In this document: in pieces, positions 1 to 8,405 of the stretch
Position numbering within the stretch: position 1 is the first letter of the stretch
How the letters are laid out: every line of letters begins with the position of its first letter
DNA from: DATLMR01 sp035634255
Lineage (GTDB): Bacteria; Acidobacteriota; Blastocatellia; UBA7656
Length of the DNA stretch: 40,346 bases
NCBI GenBank assembly: GCA_035634255.1
Contig: DASQDI010000029.1
Coordinates: 1 to 40,346 of the forward strand
Direction: 5' to 3'
Notes under the pieces: generated by a model
Told to the model about the DNA's origin: nothing
Database searches by the model: none
The model's input: only the letters and a program-made list of their open reading frames with translations
Translations under genes and position numbers: made by a program

Positions 1-1436
1 TCCGCGTCGCGCGTGGGGGGGGAGGTCGTCTCGCGCGGAGTGGGCGGCCTCTGCCCGTGTTGCCTGGCGATGGCCGGTTCGGTCGACGTTCCCGCGCGTG
101 CCGACCTGTCGCTCACGACGGTCTCGATTATCGCGGGCAGGTTCCAGTCGTGAGCCAGAGGCCGGTGGTCCATCCCGTAGTAGTTTCGCGCGAAGACCAT
201 CCATCGAAAGCGGGGCGTATCGACGTAAAACCCGCTGCCGGGCGCGGGCCATTGCGCGTTGAAGAAGCTGACGAGGGCCCACGCCGCAATCGCGGATGCC
301 GCGCCCGCCTGAAAGACGGTGCCCGCTCTGCCCCAATCCCGGCCCGGTTTCTCGCCCGGCCCGGAGGGGCTGTTCTCGTTCCTTCGCCCCCTCGCGTTAT
401 AAAGCGCGCTCAGCCAGCAGACCGAGAGCACCGCGGCCGCCGGGGTCACCGGGACCGTGTAGCGCACGTCCTTGTTGGCTACCAGAGTGAACATCCCGAT
501 GCCGCTCAACAGCCACAGGTAAAGTAGGAGGCTCTCTTTACGCCGCCGAAAGACCGAGTAGGCGAGGCCGGAGAGGAAGAGGATTGCGAAAGGCACCTGC
601 AACTGCGCGCTCAGCAGCGCGTGGGAGTAGAAGAGGTTCGACATCAGCGTGAACAGAGGCGCTTCGTTCTCGTTGATCGCGCCCTCCCGATTCACGTTGT
701 AGATGGCGATCACGTCATTCAGGTGAGGCCAGTACCATATCGCCGCGACCGCCAGCGCGACGAAGGCCGCGAGCAGCAGGTTGATGCATGCCTTCAGGTC
801 GCGGGACCAGAGCACCCGGAAGGCGATATAAATCGCGGGGAGGACGAAGAAGAAGGCGAAGGTCTGCTTCGTCAACAGCCCGAGGCCCGCGACGACTCCG
901 AATAATATGGCCTTCCGGCGGTCCGTAAAATCGCCCGCACTAATCAGGCTGGCGAAGCCCGACGCGACGATAGACGTGAGCGGGAAATCCAGAAAAGCGT
1001 CATGCATCAGCCACGCGCTGAAGTGATAGCAGGCGGCCAGAAGGGCCGCGAGCACTCCCGGATAAAAAGGGCCGCCCCCCGCCCCGTAAAGCCTTCGCGC
1101 CATCCAGTTCACCGAGTAGAGCAGGAGGGCGAGTGAGAGCAGGTTCACCACGATACCCGATACGCGCGACGCGCCGGCGATGAGAAAGACCAGCGCCGTG
1201 ACCATGTGGACCAGAGGGGCGTAGTAATGCGGCTCGATAAAGAACTCGTGCGCAAGTCCCGACACATCTCCCTTCGCCGCGTACCGGTAATAATCGTACG
1301 CGGCGCTCATGTGGTCGGACGGGTCCCAGACCGGAGGCGACTTCTCCGCGACGCTCCAGACCAGGGTCGATGTCGAGAGGATCACGAATATGATGCCGAG
1401 CAGAAGGGGCTCTGATTTAATGCCTGGCTTTTTCAT
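1..1436 (-). CDS. GT39/ArnT-like membrane glycosyltransferase (3' end beyond window)
   Basis: Reverse-strand gene that starts at the ATG ending at 1436 and runs off the left edge, so only about 478 residues of the N-terminal part are visible. The protein begins MKKPGIKSEPLLLGIIF, has one hydrophobic segment, then an extracytoplasmic loop carrying WDPSDHM, which resembles the acidic first-loop motif of PMT/ArnT-type enzymes. Many further hydrophobic segments follow (for example LLAAFVALAVAAIWYW), with a soluble region after about residue 430. Family members transfer sugars from polyprenyl-phosphate donors to lipids or proteins in the periplasm; the acceptor here cannot be inferred. A promoter-like sequence lies just upstream (1454-1483). 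The Shine-Dalgarno is poor, so the start is likely but not certain. The last visible residues are Pro/Arg-rich and may be linker. Confidence 0.75.
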   Translation of the reverse strand, partial: MKKPGIKSEPLLLGIIFVILSTSTLVWSVAEKSPPVWDPSDHMSAAYDYYRYAAKGDVSGLAHEFFIEPHYYAPLVHMVTALVFLIAGASRVSGIVVNLLSLALLLYSVNWMARRLYGAGGGPFYPGVLAALLAACYHFSAWLMHDAFLDFPLTSIVASGFASLISAGDFTDRRKAILFGVVAGLGLLTKQTFAFFFVLPAIYIAFRVLWSRDLKACINLLLAAFVALAVAAIWYWPHLNDVIAIYNVNREGAINENEAPLFTLMSNLFYSHALLSAQLQVPFAILFLSGLAYSVFRRRKESLLLYLWLLSGIGMFTLVANKDVRYTVPVTPAAAVLSVCWLSALYNARGRRNENSPSGPGEKPGRDWGRAGTVFQAGAASAIAAWALVSFFNAQWPAPGSGFYVDTPRFRWMVFARNYYGMDHRPLAHDWNLPAIIETVVSDRSARAGTSTEPAIARQHGQRPPTPRETTSPPTRDA

Positions 1437-1453
1437 TAGCACGTCAGCCGGAG

Positions 1454-1483
1454 ATTATGTGTAAACGGCCCGAACTCGGTCAA
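1454..1483 (-). promoter_or_regulatory. Sigma-70-type promoter for the GT39-like gene
   Basis: Read on the reverse strand: TTGACC (1478-1483), an 18-base spacer, then CATAAT (1454-1459). Each hexamer matches the consensus at 5 of 6 positions. Transcription would start around 1447, giving a very short leader of about ten bases before the ATG at 1436, which fits the lack of a clear Shine-Dalgarno. Confidence 0.5.
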
Positions 1484-1627
1484 GCAAACTATTTTATTTG
1501 TTGTACAGGTTTGATTCATAAATTGAATCGTTAAGAGACGGCCCGGAGGTTTTCAGCGAGCAAAGAGCGAACGGAGGGTGGCACGGGGGTTGCCCTGATT
1601 AGAGTGAGGGAAAGGAGGGGAAGTACT

Positions 1628-1807
1628 ATGCTTGGGCTGATAGTTGCCGTGGTCTTCTTCGCGCTGCTGTTGTCGGTGGTTTACGGAATAAGCCTTTTAT
1701 GTCTTAAAGGCGTGCTTCAAATCATCGCCCGCGGAGTCAATCACACCGACATAAGGCGGCCGGTTAATGTGGGAGATCAATCGAGGCTCGACGTCCGGGC
1801 CTTATGA
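1628..1807 (+). CDS. Small single-pass membrane protein (59 aa), unknown function
   Basis: The ATG at 1628 is preceded by AAAGGAGGGG with good spacing, one of the strongest ribosome-binding sites in the window. That favours it over the in-frame start at 1604. The product begins MLGLIVAVVFFALLLSVVYG, a membrane segment that continues hydrophobic to about residue 30, and ends in a short polar tail of about 25 residues. It has no recognised domain. It stands alone: the divergent glycosyltransferase gene is upstream, and an unrelated exported protein gene lies about 420 bases downstream. The call rests on the ribosome-binding site plus the hydrophobic pattern. Confidence 0.55.
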   Translation: MLGLIVAVVFFALLLSVVYGISLLCLKGVLQIIARGVNHTDIRRPVNVGDQSRLDVRAL

Positions 1808-2224
1808 AGCGGCTTTATGAAGCCCTGCCGGAGGCTCACTGAAAAAGCCGAATAATAGAAGCCTGCGTTAATCACATTAAATATACTGAGCGCCTTCGAG
1901 AATGCTACGCCTGAGCCTTCCGGCGCGAAATGCCTTCTACTTTACAAAACCACCCCGCGTTCAAAGCTCTCTCCGAAAAACCTGACTCAAACAATTTTCA
2001 TTAACGCCATACCTTCCCGGCCGGGCTGTGCGAAAAGTGACTCCGAAGATGTATTAGCCCGCGACTTGCCGGTTCGTACGGAAGCCGTCCACGAATCCGC
2101 CGAATCATTCGACAATATGGCCTAAATCGTGTCCTGAGGGCGTTCAGTACTCTGGCACATGTTTTGCCGAGGGATAAGCGGCTGTAGAAAAGAGCGAACA
2201 AAAGGACGGAAGGGGTACAGGGTA
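1808..2224. other. Intergenic stretch, no convincing gene
   Basis: About 417 bases, more AT-rich than its surroundings. At the 5' end, TTATGAAGC occurs twice (1802-1810 and 1815-1823), and the second copy lies in a perfect hairpin GGCTT-TATG-AAGCC (1811-1824) without a T-run. A reverse-strand ORF of 66 codons (2001-2201) has no ribosome-binding site and an Arg-rich, shadow-like composition, so I do not call it. No clear promoter for the gene at 2225 was found. Confidence 0.5.
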
Positions 2225-3310
2225 ATGAAACGAGCGAGCTTCCTGGTTTTAATCACATCGTTGTTGACTTCGGCTCTGGTCAATGCGGGGACAAGAAGCG
2301 GCGCGCTGTCGCCGGAGATGGTTCAGGCCCGTGTCAGTCACCTGAAATTAAAACCCGAAGAGGTGAGGGCTCTGATCAACAGACAGGTCATCGTTCGTAG
2401 CCTGGCGACCGGCAATTCGAGGGAAGTGACCGGCTTCGGGATCGTCGTCGCCGACGCGACCCCCGAGAGCTTTACGGACTCGTTCAGGAACCTGGACTAC
2501 TTCAGGAATCAATCCTCAGTGATGGGCTCGGGCAAATTCAGCCCCACCCCATCCCTGTCCGATCTGAAAGACCTCACGATTGATCACAAAGACATTATGG
2601 CCCTGGCGAAGTGCAAGGTGGGAGAGTCGGACATTAAGTTGAGCAAGGAAGAGATCGCGTCGATCCGGGCTCTGGTCAGCTCCTCGGCTCAGCTCACCCC
2701 CGCGATAAAAGCCCGGCTCGCGGACGAGTACAAGAAGAGGATAGTCGGGCGCGTGGAGTCCTACCTCGCGGAATGGGCGAAAGCGATGGTCGCTTACAAT
2801 GATAAGGGCGATCCCGTCAACGCGCACGACGCATTCCTTCAGCTAGCGAACGAGCAGGCCAAAAACTCCGGCCACTGCGCGCAGTTTTATCAGGCGATCT
2901 CTTCTTTCCCGCAGGCTTCGGCCCCCGACACGGAGTCGTTCGTCTACTGGGCCAAGCAAAAGTTCGGGGACATGAAGCCGGTCATCAACGTCGTCCACGT
3001 GATAATTCACCGGGACGGCAACCGGGTCCTGATCGCGTCGAAGCAACTCTATTCGAGCCACTACACCGACGCGGGACTCAGTGTCGCGGAGCTGATCCCC
3101 TTCGACAACGACCCGCAGGGGACCCCGCGAACGCTCGTGGCGTACTCGTTAAGGCTACAGGTCGATATGCTCGGGGGCGCTTTCGGATTCATGAAGAAGC
3201 GGATGGCGCAGCCGAAAATCCTCGGGGCGTTAAAGGAGAGCCTGGTCGGCCTCCGGTCAAACATGGAGGCGACCACGCAGGCGGCGGTCTCCGGCCGGGC
3301 GGCTTTTTGA
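2225..3310 (+). CDS. Exported protein of unknown function (361 aa)
   Basis: The start at 2225 is chosen because it begins a clean signal peptide (MKRASFLVLITSLLTSALVNAG) behind an AAGGGG-like ribosome-binding site; the upstream in-frame ATG at 2159 would bury that signal. The mature protein is soluble and mixed alpha/beta, with two Cys residues (in LAKCKVG and SGHCAQF) that could form a disulfide in the periplasm. The C-terminal third contains a beta-rich segment (VIIHRDGNRVLIASKQLYSS) followed by a probable helix. I do not recognise the family. The gene is monocistronic: it converges on ytxJ, with 37 bases between the stops. Confidence 0.8.
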   Translation: MKRASFLVLITSLLTSALVNAGTRSGALSPEMVQARVSHLKLKPEEVRALINRQVIVRSLATGNSREVTGFGIVVADATPESFTDSFRNLDYFRNQSSVMGSGKFSPTPSLSDLKDLTIDHKDIMALAKCKVGESDIKLSKEEIASIRALVSSSAQLTPAIKARLADEYKKRIVGRVESYLAEWAKAMVAYNDKGDPVNAHDAFLQLANEQAKNSGHCAQFYQAISSFPQASAPDTESFVYWAKQKFGDMKPVINVVHVIIHRDGNRVLIASKQLYSSHYTDAGLSVAELIPFDNDPQGTPRTLVAYSLRLQVDMLGGAFGFMKKRMAQPKILGALKESLVGLRSNMEATTQAAVSGRAAF

Positions 3311-3316
3311 ACTGCT

Positions 3317-3338
3317 CCGAACATGCCCCGAACATGCC
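3317..3338. repeat. Perfect 11-bp tandem duplication
   Basis: The unit CCGAACATGCC occurs twice head to tail (3317-3327 and 3328-3338) in the short gap between the convergent stops of the exported protein gene and ytxJ. It looks like a slippage duplication. No function is evident. Confidence 0.85.
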
Positions 3339-3347
3339 CGCGGCGCG

Positions 3348-3695
3348 CTAGTGGCTGCGGATGGCCTCTTCGAGCGAGTTGGAAGTGATCGAGAAGTGGG
3401 AGGCATTCCAGACCTCGCGGCCCTCCCTCACGAGAATGGCCTGCGGGGTTTCGTGCCGGACCTGAAGCCTCTGGGCTATCTCGTTCGACACGGGCCGCGC
3501 GACCTGGACCGTGACGAGTTTGTAGCTGACACCCGAGTCCGCCTCTTCGAGGTGGTTTTTAAACTCCCTGAAGGCCCGCGCGCTGATCGGGCAGGTTGAG
3601 CTGTGCTTGAAGAATAACACCGGCCTCTCTTTGGATTCCTTTATCGCCTCTTCAAGCTCTTCCAGATTCTTCAACTCTTTGACATTGCTCGCCAT
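3348..3695 (-). CDS. ytxJ: YtxJ-type bacilliredoxin-like protein (115 aa)
   Basis: A thioredoxin-fold protein of the YtxJ family, also called BrxC or monothiol bacilliredoxin, thought to remove bacillithiol from mixed disulfides on proteins. Diagnostic is FFKHSSTCPISARAF at about residues 28-42, with a single active-site Cys (C35) followed by Pro-Ile-Ser; a later cis-Pro-type segment reads HETPQAILV. The length matches the family. The start is supported by AAGGGA about eight bases upstream. If the assignment holds, the organism probably makes bacillithiol or a related thiol. No bacillithiol biosynthesis gene (bshA, bshB, bshC) is in the window. The gene stands alone, convergent with the exported-protein gene. 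Confidence 0.85.
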   Translation of the reverse strand: MASNVKELKNLEELEEAIKESKERPVLFFKHSSTCPISARAFREFKNHLEEADSGVSYKLVTVQVARPVSNEIAQRLQVRHETPQAILVREGREVWNASHFSITSNSLEEAIRSH

Positions 3696-3936
3696 TATTT
3701 AAATCCCTTGAAATAATTTTCCATAAATATTTACATTTCTCCGACTGTCATAGCAAGTTCGGTCCAAGAGGAATATTATTCATGGCCTACGGGCCACGCG
3801 GGGCCACATCTCGGGCATCCAACCCGGCGGAGTTGAAGCACGTGTGGGAAATGGCTTGGCGCGCCGGATTGGAGCGGGCCGAAAAGCCAGTCTTGTTCCT
3901 AACCTCTCTGCAATTGCAACCGAACGGAGTTCCGCC

Positions 3937-5676
3937 ATGAAAGTCACGTTTGTACGATCCGCGCTCACGTTTGCGTTGGTCCTGGCAACGTTTTTAACAG
4001 GTTTTCCGCCTGCCCTGGCGGTCTCGTCACTAAACCCGAGCCCTCAATCCGGCGACACGGCCCGCGCGCGTCGGGGGAAAAACGGCTCATCGGTCAAGCG
4101 GGCCGCGCCCGAACAGCCCGCGGGCACCAAGGATCAGAACCAATCCAAAGACTCCCAGACTCCCAAAGACCTCGACCCCTCTGACGATTTCGACCGGCCG
4201 CCGGACGGAGACGGCGCGGCCCCCGCGTCGCAGGATCAAAGTCGAAAGGAAGGCGCGAAGACTCAATCGACCGGCAGTTCCTCCAACGCTTCCGGCCAGA
4301 GTCAGAAGACCCCTCCGCCATTTGACCGTCCGCCGCTCGACCCGTCCCAGAGGTCACAGTCGGGGGCGGGCTCGAACCCCGAGCCGAGAGCCACACCCCC
4401 GGCGCGGGATAACTCCCGCGCGACGCCCGCGGGTGACAGCCAGCCGAATACGTCCCGCGATACGAATTCGCGGCAGCAGGAGCCTTCTAACCGGAGGACG
4501 CCTGTTTTGCGGCGGCCGAATTCCGAGGATTACCCGCAGCAGGAGCAGCCCGAGAAGAAGAAGCCGGTGCTGCGCCGCTCGTCGGACCCTCAGGACGAGG
4601 GGATAAACAGCCAGTCGCGCGTGGACCCGCGTTCAGGCCGATCAAATGACGACGTTGCGGCACCGCAAGGCGGGGAAGATGAGACTATAAAACTGGACGC
4701 GACGCTCGTGAACATCCCGGTCCTCGTAAGCGACAGGTCGGGCAGGTATGTCCCGCAGCTGTCGGAGAAGGATTTTCTGCTCTACGAGGACGGGACGCAG
4801 CAGGAGGTCGCGTTCTTCACCAACGAAGAGGTCGCCTTCAACGTGGCGCTCGTGCTCGACATGAGCCCGAGCACCGCGGACAATCACAGGGAGATTCAAG
4901 ACGCGGCCCTCGCTTTCGTGCGCCAGTTGCGCCCGCAGGACCGGGTGATGGTCGTGTCCTTCGATAGAAGCGTCTCCTACCTGACCGACTTCACCAACAA
5001 TCGCCGCGAACTCGAATCCGCGATCCGGAGCACGTACACCGGCTCCGGCACGAGCGTCTATGACGCCGTCTATGAAACGATCACCCGGCGGATGGAGCGT
5101 CTGGAAGGCCGCAAGGCCATGATCCTCTTCTCCGACGGGGAGGACACGACCAGCAATCGCGCGAGCTTCGACGAGGCCATCAACGTCGTGTCGGAGTCCG
5201 ATGTGCTCGTGTACGGGTTGAGGTATCCGGGCGGGGCCAATGTTCAGGTCAACCCCTGGCCCCGGAACAGGAACCCATTCCCGGACCTTCAACTCCCTTT
5301 CCCATTCCCGTGGCCCCGAAGGCGCAGGGGGGGTAATTTCACTAACTTCAATTCTGCGTCGCAGAACGGGGGCGTGAATTATGCGGCCCCGCCTCAACGA
5401 GGCAGGCGCGGAAACGGAGACTTCATGGAAGCCATCGCGACGGCGGGCGGCGGCCCCGTTTATGATGCCGAGCAGATCAGCGACCTGAGCCGCCTCGCCA
5501 CGAAGATCGCCGACGAACTGCGGCACGTCTACGTCGTTAGCTACTACCCGACCAACCCTCTGACCAACGGCGGCCGCAGGAGCATTCAGATTCGCATCAA
5601 AGGCCGGAGCGACATCGCCGTCCGGCACAGGCGCGGCTACAACGCTCGCGAGATTCAGCGGGCATCGGGGAACTGA
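3937..5676 (+). CDS. Secreted VWA-domain protein, VWFA-related acidobacterial type (579 aa)
   Basis: The ATG at 3937 follows CGGAGT by six bases and begins a signal peptide ending near AlaLeuAla28. Residues of about 30-245 are disordered and rich in Pro, Gln, Ser, Asp and Arg, with FDRPP occurring twice and two copies of a PVLRR motif (TPVLRRPNS and KPVLRRSSD). The VWA domain starts at about residue 247 (TIKLDATLVNIPVLVSDRSG) and has a MIDAS-type DMSPS at 308-312. Inside the domain there is an unusual Pro/Phe/Trp/Arg-rich insertion (NPWPRNRNPFPDLQLPFPF and following). The C-terminus keeps the family signature (VYVVSYYPTN, RRGYNAR). These proteins are thought to bind partners through a metal site outside the membrane; the specific role is unknown. 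A similar VWA gene follows. Confidence 0.88.
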   Translation: MKVTFVRSALTFALVLATFLTGFPPALAVSSLNPSPQSGDTARARRGKNGSSVKRAAPEQPAGTKDQNQSKDSQTPKDLDPSDDFDRPPDGDGAAPASQDQSRKEGAKTQSTGSSSNASGQSQKTPPPFDRPPLDPSQRSQSGAGSNPEPRATPPARDNSRATPAGDSQPNTSRDTNSRQQEPSNRRTPVLRRPNSEDYPQQEQPEKKKPVLRRSSDPQDEGINSQSRVDPRSGRSNDDVAAPQGGEDETIKLDATLVNIPVLVSDRSGRYVPQLSEKDFLLYEDGTQQEVAFFTNEEVAFNVALVLDMSPSTADNHREIQDAALAFVRQLRPQDRVMVVSFDRSVSYLTDFTNNRRELESAIRSTYTGSGTSVYDAVYETITRRMERLEGRKAMILFSDGEDTTSNRASFDEAINVVSESDVLVYGLRYPGGANVQVNPWPRNRNPFPDLQLPFPFPWPRRRRGGNFTNFNSASQNGGVNYAAPPQRGRRGNGDFMEAIATAGGGPVYDAEQISDLSRLATKIADELRHVYVVSYYPTNPLTNGGRRSIQIRIKGRSDIAVRHRRGYNAREIQRASGN

Positions 5677-5707
5677 TCGGTAGGTCATCCACTTGGATTT
5701 CGAAATC

Positions 5708-5742
5708 GGGGCGGGCAGAAGTGCTCGCCCCTCTTTCATTTT
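5708..5742 (+). terminator. Rho-independent terminator after the first VWA gene
   Basis: Stem GGGGCGGGC (5708-5716) pairs with GCTCGCCCC (5723-5731) through nine pairs, one of them G-U, around a six-base loop. A T-rich tail TCTTTCATTTT follows. It lies 32 bases after the stop at 5676 and separates the two VWA genes into distinct transcripts. Confidence 0.75.
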
Positions 5743-5796
5743 GTCGGGAATATCGAGGGCCGGGGGTATTACCCGTTCGGGGCATATGTCCTTTGT

Positions 5797-5825
5797 TTGA
5801 CTAGTTTGACCACTTGTATGACAAT
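5797..5825 (+). promoter_or_regulatory. Putative promoter for the second VWA gene
   Basis: TTGACT (5797-5802), a 17-base spacer, then GACAAT (5820-5825). It sits between the terminator of the previous gene and the start at 5913. The -10 is only a 4 of 6 match, so this is moderate. The area also holds an imperfect tandem of TTTGAC (TTTGACTAG, TTTGACCAC). Confidence 0.4.
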
Positions 5826-5912
5826 CTGGGGAGAGTTCTGTCTGTCGTGGTCGAACGGAGAGTCCGGGCGCGACGTGGTAATCACCCTTGATCAAGAAAT
5901 CGGAGGCAGGTT

Positions 5913-8276
5913 ATGAAGACGAATGCTCCGACTCTGGTAAACGGGTTCTCGAAAATCCTATCAGGGTTCGCATGCCTTGCAGTTCTTTTCTCCGCTCAAT
6001 CGCTGTCGATCTTCCCCCCATCCACAACGCACGCCCAGAGCACCTCCGTTCGCGTTGAGAGTTTCCCGCTTAAACCCGAAGGGGAGGTCAGGATAGAGAA
6101 TTCGAGAGGGGCCACGCGAATCGAGGTTTGGAGCAACCCTTCGGTGCGGGTCGTTGCCGAGAAGTCTCCCGCCGGGGCGGCCCTCGCCCAATCGGAGATC
6201 GTCCTGATGAGCGCCCAGAACACCGTAATCATTCAGTGCCGGGAGGCCGGGCAGGAGGGGCGCATCGACCTGACGGTCTACGTCCCGCGACGTTCGCGCG
6301 TTCAGGTCAACGGGGGCATCTGGCCCGTCGAAATCGATGGCGCGTTATCGAGCGCGGTCGTCGAAACGACGAGAGGCAAGATCGATTACCGCATCCCTCC
6401 CAACGATAGCGCACGAATAATCATGAACTCGACTCGCGGAGTCGTCCGGGCCACGCTCCCGATTGAGGTGTCGGAACGCAACGGGACTCGGAGCCTTCAG
6501 GGTAAGCTCGGCTCGGGAATCTCTCCGGTCATACTGACCAGCCAGAGCGGTAACATCACCCTCGCTCGCGGGTCTTCGGACGCATCATCCGCCCCCGCCG
6601 CCTCCGTCGCCGACGCGCGGAGCGGCAACGTCTATCAGGATGGCCCGGCTCAGTCTGATCAATCTAATCAATCGGCTCAATCTCGGGATCAGCAAACCCA
6701 TGCGGGATTCCCGCAGTCGGCCCCGGGCGGCCGGGGCGGAAGCCAGGGGATGCCGGGCAGCGCGACCATAGGGTCCACCGGGCAGAGCACGAGCGCGAAG
6801 CAGGAGAGCAGCGGGGGGAGGGTCCTGGAAGAAGAGAGCGCCTCCAATCAATCGATGGGCGCGGGCGCTCGGATTCACTACCCTTCGAACCGGAACTCAG
6901 GCGGGGGCGTCCTGCTCTCTCAAAATACCACGAGTGATGAGGAGAACATCACGCAGACCGGCGGCCCTTTCGCGCGCCCGCGCCACGAGAAAAAAGAGAG
7001 CGCCGGATCGACCGGCCTGAGCGTCAGGATCATCCCGGCTGATCGCCCCCTCGGGTACGGCCCTAATTCGGACGAGCAGTCACAGAGGCAGGACGACGTG
7101 AACAGACACCGGGGCCCGGCCCGAATAGACAGCGGCGGGTCACAGGGGCCGCGAGCCTGGCCGGATGATGAGCAGGACCGGCCCGCGGGCGTGAACCGGC
7201 CGGCCCGGCCGCAGTATGACGGGCCGCCGTCAACCGGGCGGCGCGATGACGCTCAGGATCACATTAATCAGGATGAGCCTCTGCCCGACCAGATGATCGC
7301 CCGGTCGCCGAGGGCGGGGAAGCCGGTCCTTAAAAGACCTGACGGATCGGACGCGGCCGCCGACGCGGGCCCGGAGAGGGCGGGGGAGAATGAGGCGGGC
7401 GAGAATGAAGAGTCCATAAAGCTCGAATCGTCCCTCGTCAATCTGAACGTCATGGTCACGAACCGGTCGGGGCTCGCCTTCGAAGACCTGAAGAAAGAGG
7501 ACCTGATGATCTCCGAGAACGGGGTGCGCCAGGAGGTCGATTTCTTCAAGCCCTCGACCGCCCCTTTCAATCTGGTCCTTCTGCTCGACCTTTCGGGGTC
7601 GATCATGGACAAGCTTGATGTCATTAAATCGGGCGCTCTGAAATTCCTCGACGTGATAGGCCCGCAGGACAAAGTCTCGGTCATCACGTTCACGGACCGC
7701 GTGCGGGTCGTCTCGCCCCTGACTTCGAACCGCGACCTCCTGCGTAAGCAGATCAGGGCCATCGAGAAGCCGGAGGGGGGGACGGCATTTTACGAAGCCA
7801 TGTGGGTGTCTCTGAACGAAGTCCTTCGGGGGACCGAGGGGCAGCGGAATGCCATCGTGGTCATGACCGACGGGGTCGACAGCTCCTTGAACCGGTACGA
7901 CCCGGTCCCGAGTCGCGTCTCTTTCACCGCTCTGGCCCGCAGGCTCGAAGAGTCGGACGTGATAGTTTTCCCGATCTACCTCGACACCGAATTCGACGAA
8001 GCCTTCCGGGGCAATTTTTCGGGCGAAGCCTACGTGACGGCTCGTCAGCAGTTGAACGGCGTGGCTGACCTGACGGGCGGGGTGCTGTTCAAAGCCGAAG
8101 ACGTGCGCGATCTGTCGGGGGTGTACAGGCAGGTCGCGGGGGCATTGCGCACCGTTTACAGCGTCGGCTACTACTCCACGAACCCCGAGCGGGACGGGAC
8201 GTTCAGGCGGATTCGGGTGAATGTCAGCAAGCCCGACGCGGCGGTCCGCACCCGCAAGGGCTACTACGCGAAATGA
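5913..8276 (+). CDS. Secreted DUF4097-like plus VWA-domain protein (787 aa)
   Basis: The start is supported by GGAGG eight bases upstream. After a signal peptide (to about residue 42, ending THAQS), residues of about 45-220 form repeated beta-strands of the DUF4097/adhesin-like kind (VRIENSRGATRIEVWS, VVETTRGKIDYRI). Residues 220-500 are low complexity, rich in Ser, Gln, Gly, Arg and Asp, with a QSDQSNQSAQS run. They end in KPVLKRPDG, matching the PVLRR motif of the preceding gene. The VWA domain begins at IKLESSLVNLNVMVTNRSG, has MIDAS residues DLSGS at 559-563, and ends VYSVGYYSTNPERDG and RKGYYAK. Two adjacent paralogues sharing a linker motif suggest related envelope roles; the substrate is unknown. 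Confidence 0.87.
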   Translation: MKTNAPTLVNGFSKILSGFACLAVLFSAQSLSIFPPSTTHAQSTSVRVESFPLKPEGEVRIENSRGATRIEVWSNPSVRVVAEKSPAGAALAQSEIVLMSAQNTVIIQCREAGQEGRIDLTVYVPRRSRVQVNGGIWPVEIDGALSSAVVETTRGKIDYRIPPNDSARIIMNSTRGVVRATLPIEVSERNGTRSLQGKLGSGISPVILTSQSGNITLARGSSDASSAPAASVADARSGNVYQDGPAQSDQSNQSAQSRDQQTHAGFPQSAPGGRGGSQGMPGSATIGSTGQSTSAKQESSGGRVLEEESASNQSMGAGARIHYPSNRNSGGGVLLSQNTTSDEENITQTGGPFARPRHEKKESAGSTGLSVRIIPADRPLGYGPNSDEQSQRQDDVNRHRGPARIDSGGSQGPRAWPDDEQDRPAGVNRPARPQYDGPPSTGRRDDAQDHINQDEPLPDQMIARSPRAGKPVLKRPDGSDAAADAGPERAGENEAGENEESIKLESSLVNLNVMVTNRSGLAFEDLKKEDLMISENGVRQEVDFFKPSTAPFNLVLLLDLSGSIMDKLDVIKSGALKFLDVIGPQDKVSVITFTDRVRVVSPLTSNRDLLRKQIRAIEKPEGGTAFYEAMWVSLNEVLRGTEGQRNAIVVMTDGVDSSLNRYDPVPSRVSFTALARRLEESDVIVFPIYLDTEFDEAFRGNFSGEAYVTARQQLNGVADLTGGVLFKAEDVRDLSGVYRQVAGALRTVYSVGYYSTNPERDGTFRRIRVNVSKPDAAVRTRKGYYAK

Positions 8277-8337
8277 TCCGTGCGTCTATTCGGGCTTTAA
8301 TCGGGGCGTGATCCGTCGGCTTTGATCTGCGGAAAGC

Positions 8338-8365
8338 TTGACGTTGAGAAGGCCGCGCGTATAAT
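8338..8365 (+). promoter_or_regulatory. Strong sigma-70-type promoter of the msbA-like/yicC/gmk/rpoZ/coaBC operon
   Basis: TTGACG (8338-8343), a 16-base spacer, and a perfect TATAAT (8360-8365). Predicted transcription start is near 8372. This makes the upstream in-frame start at 8322 impossible on this transcript and supports the ABC gene start at 8406. It is the best promoter match in the window. Confidence 0.75.
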
Positions 8366-8405
8366 CAATCGTTTAATCAGAGCGCGCCTTCTCGGACACG
8401 CCGTA

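Noticed and set aside
2001..2201. 66-codon reverse ORF in the gap before the exported protein gene
   Set aside because: No ribosome-binding site and an Arg-rich, low-information product.
4642..5895. A 417-codon reverse ORF opposite the first VWA gene
   Set aside because: It is antisense to a protein with a signal peptide and intact MIDAS motif. Its composition is typical of a GC-bias shadow.
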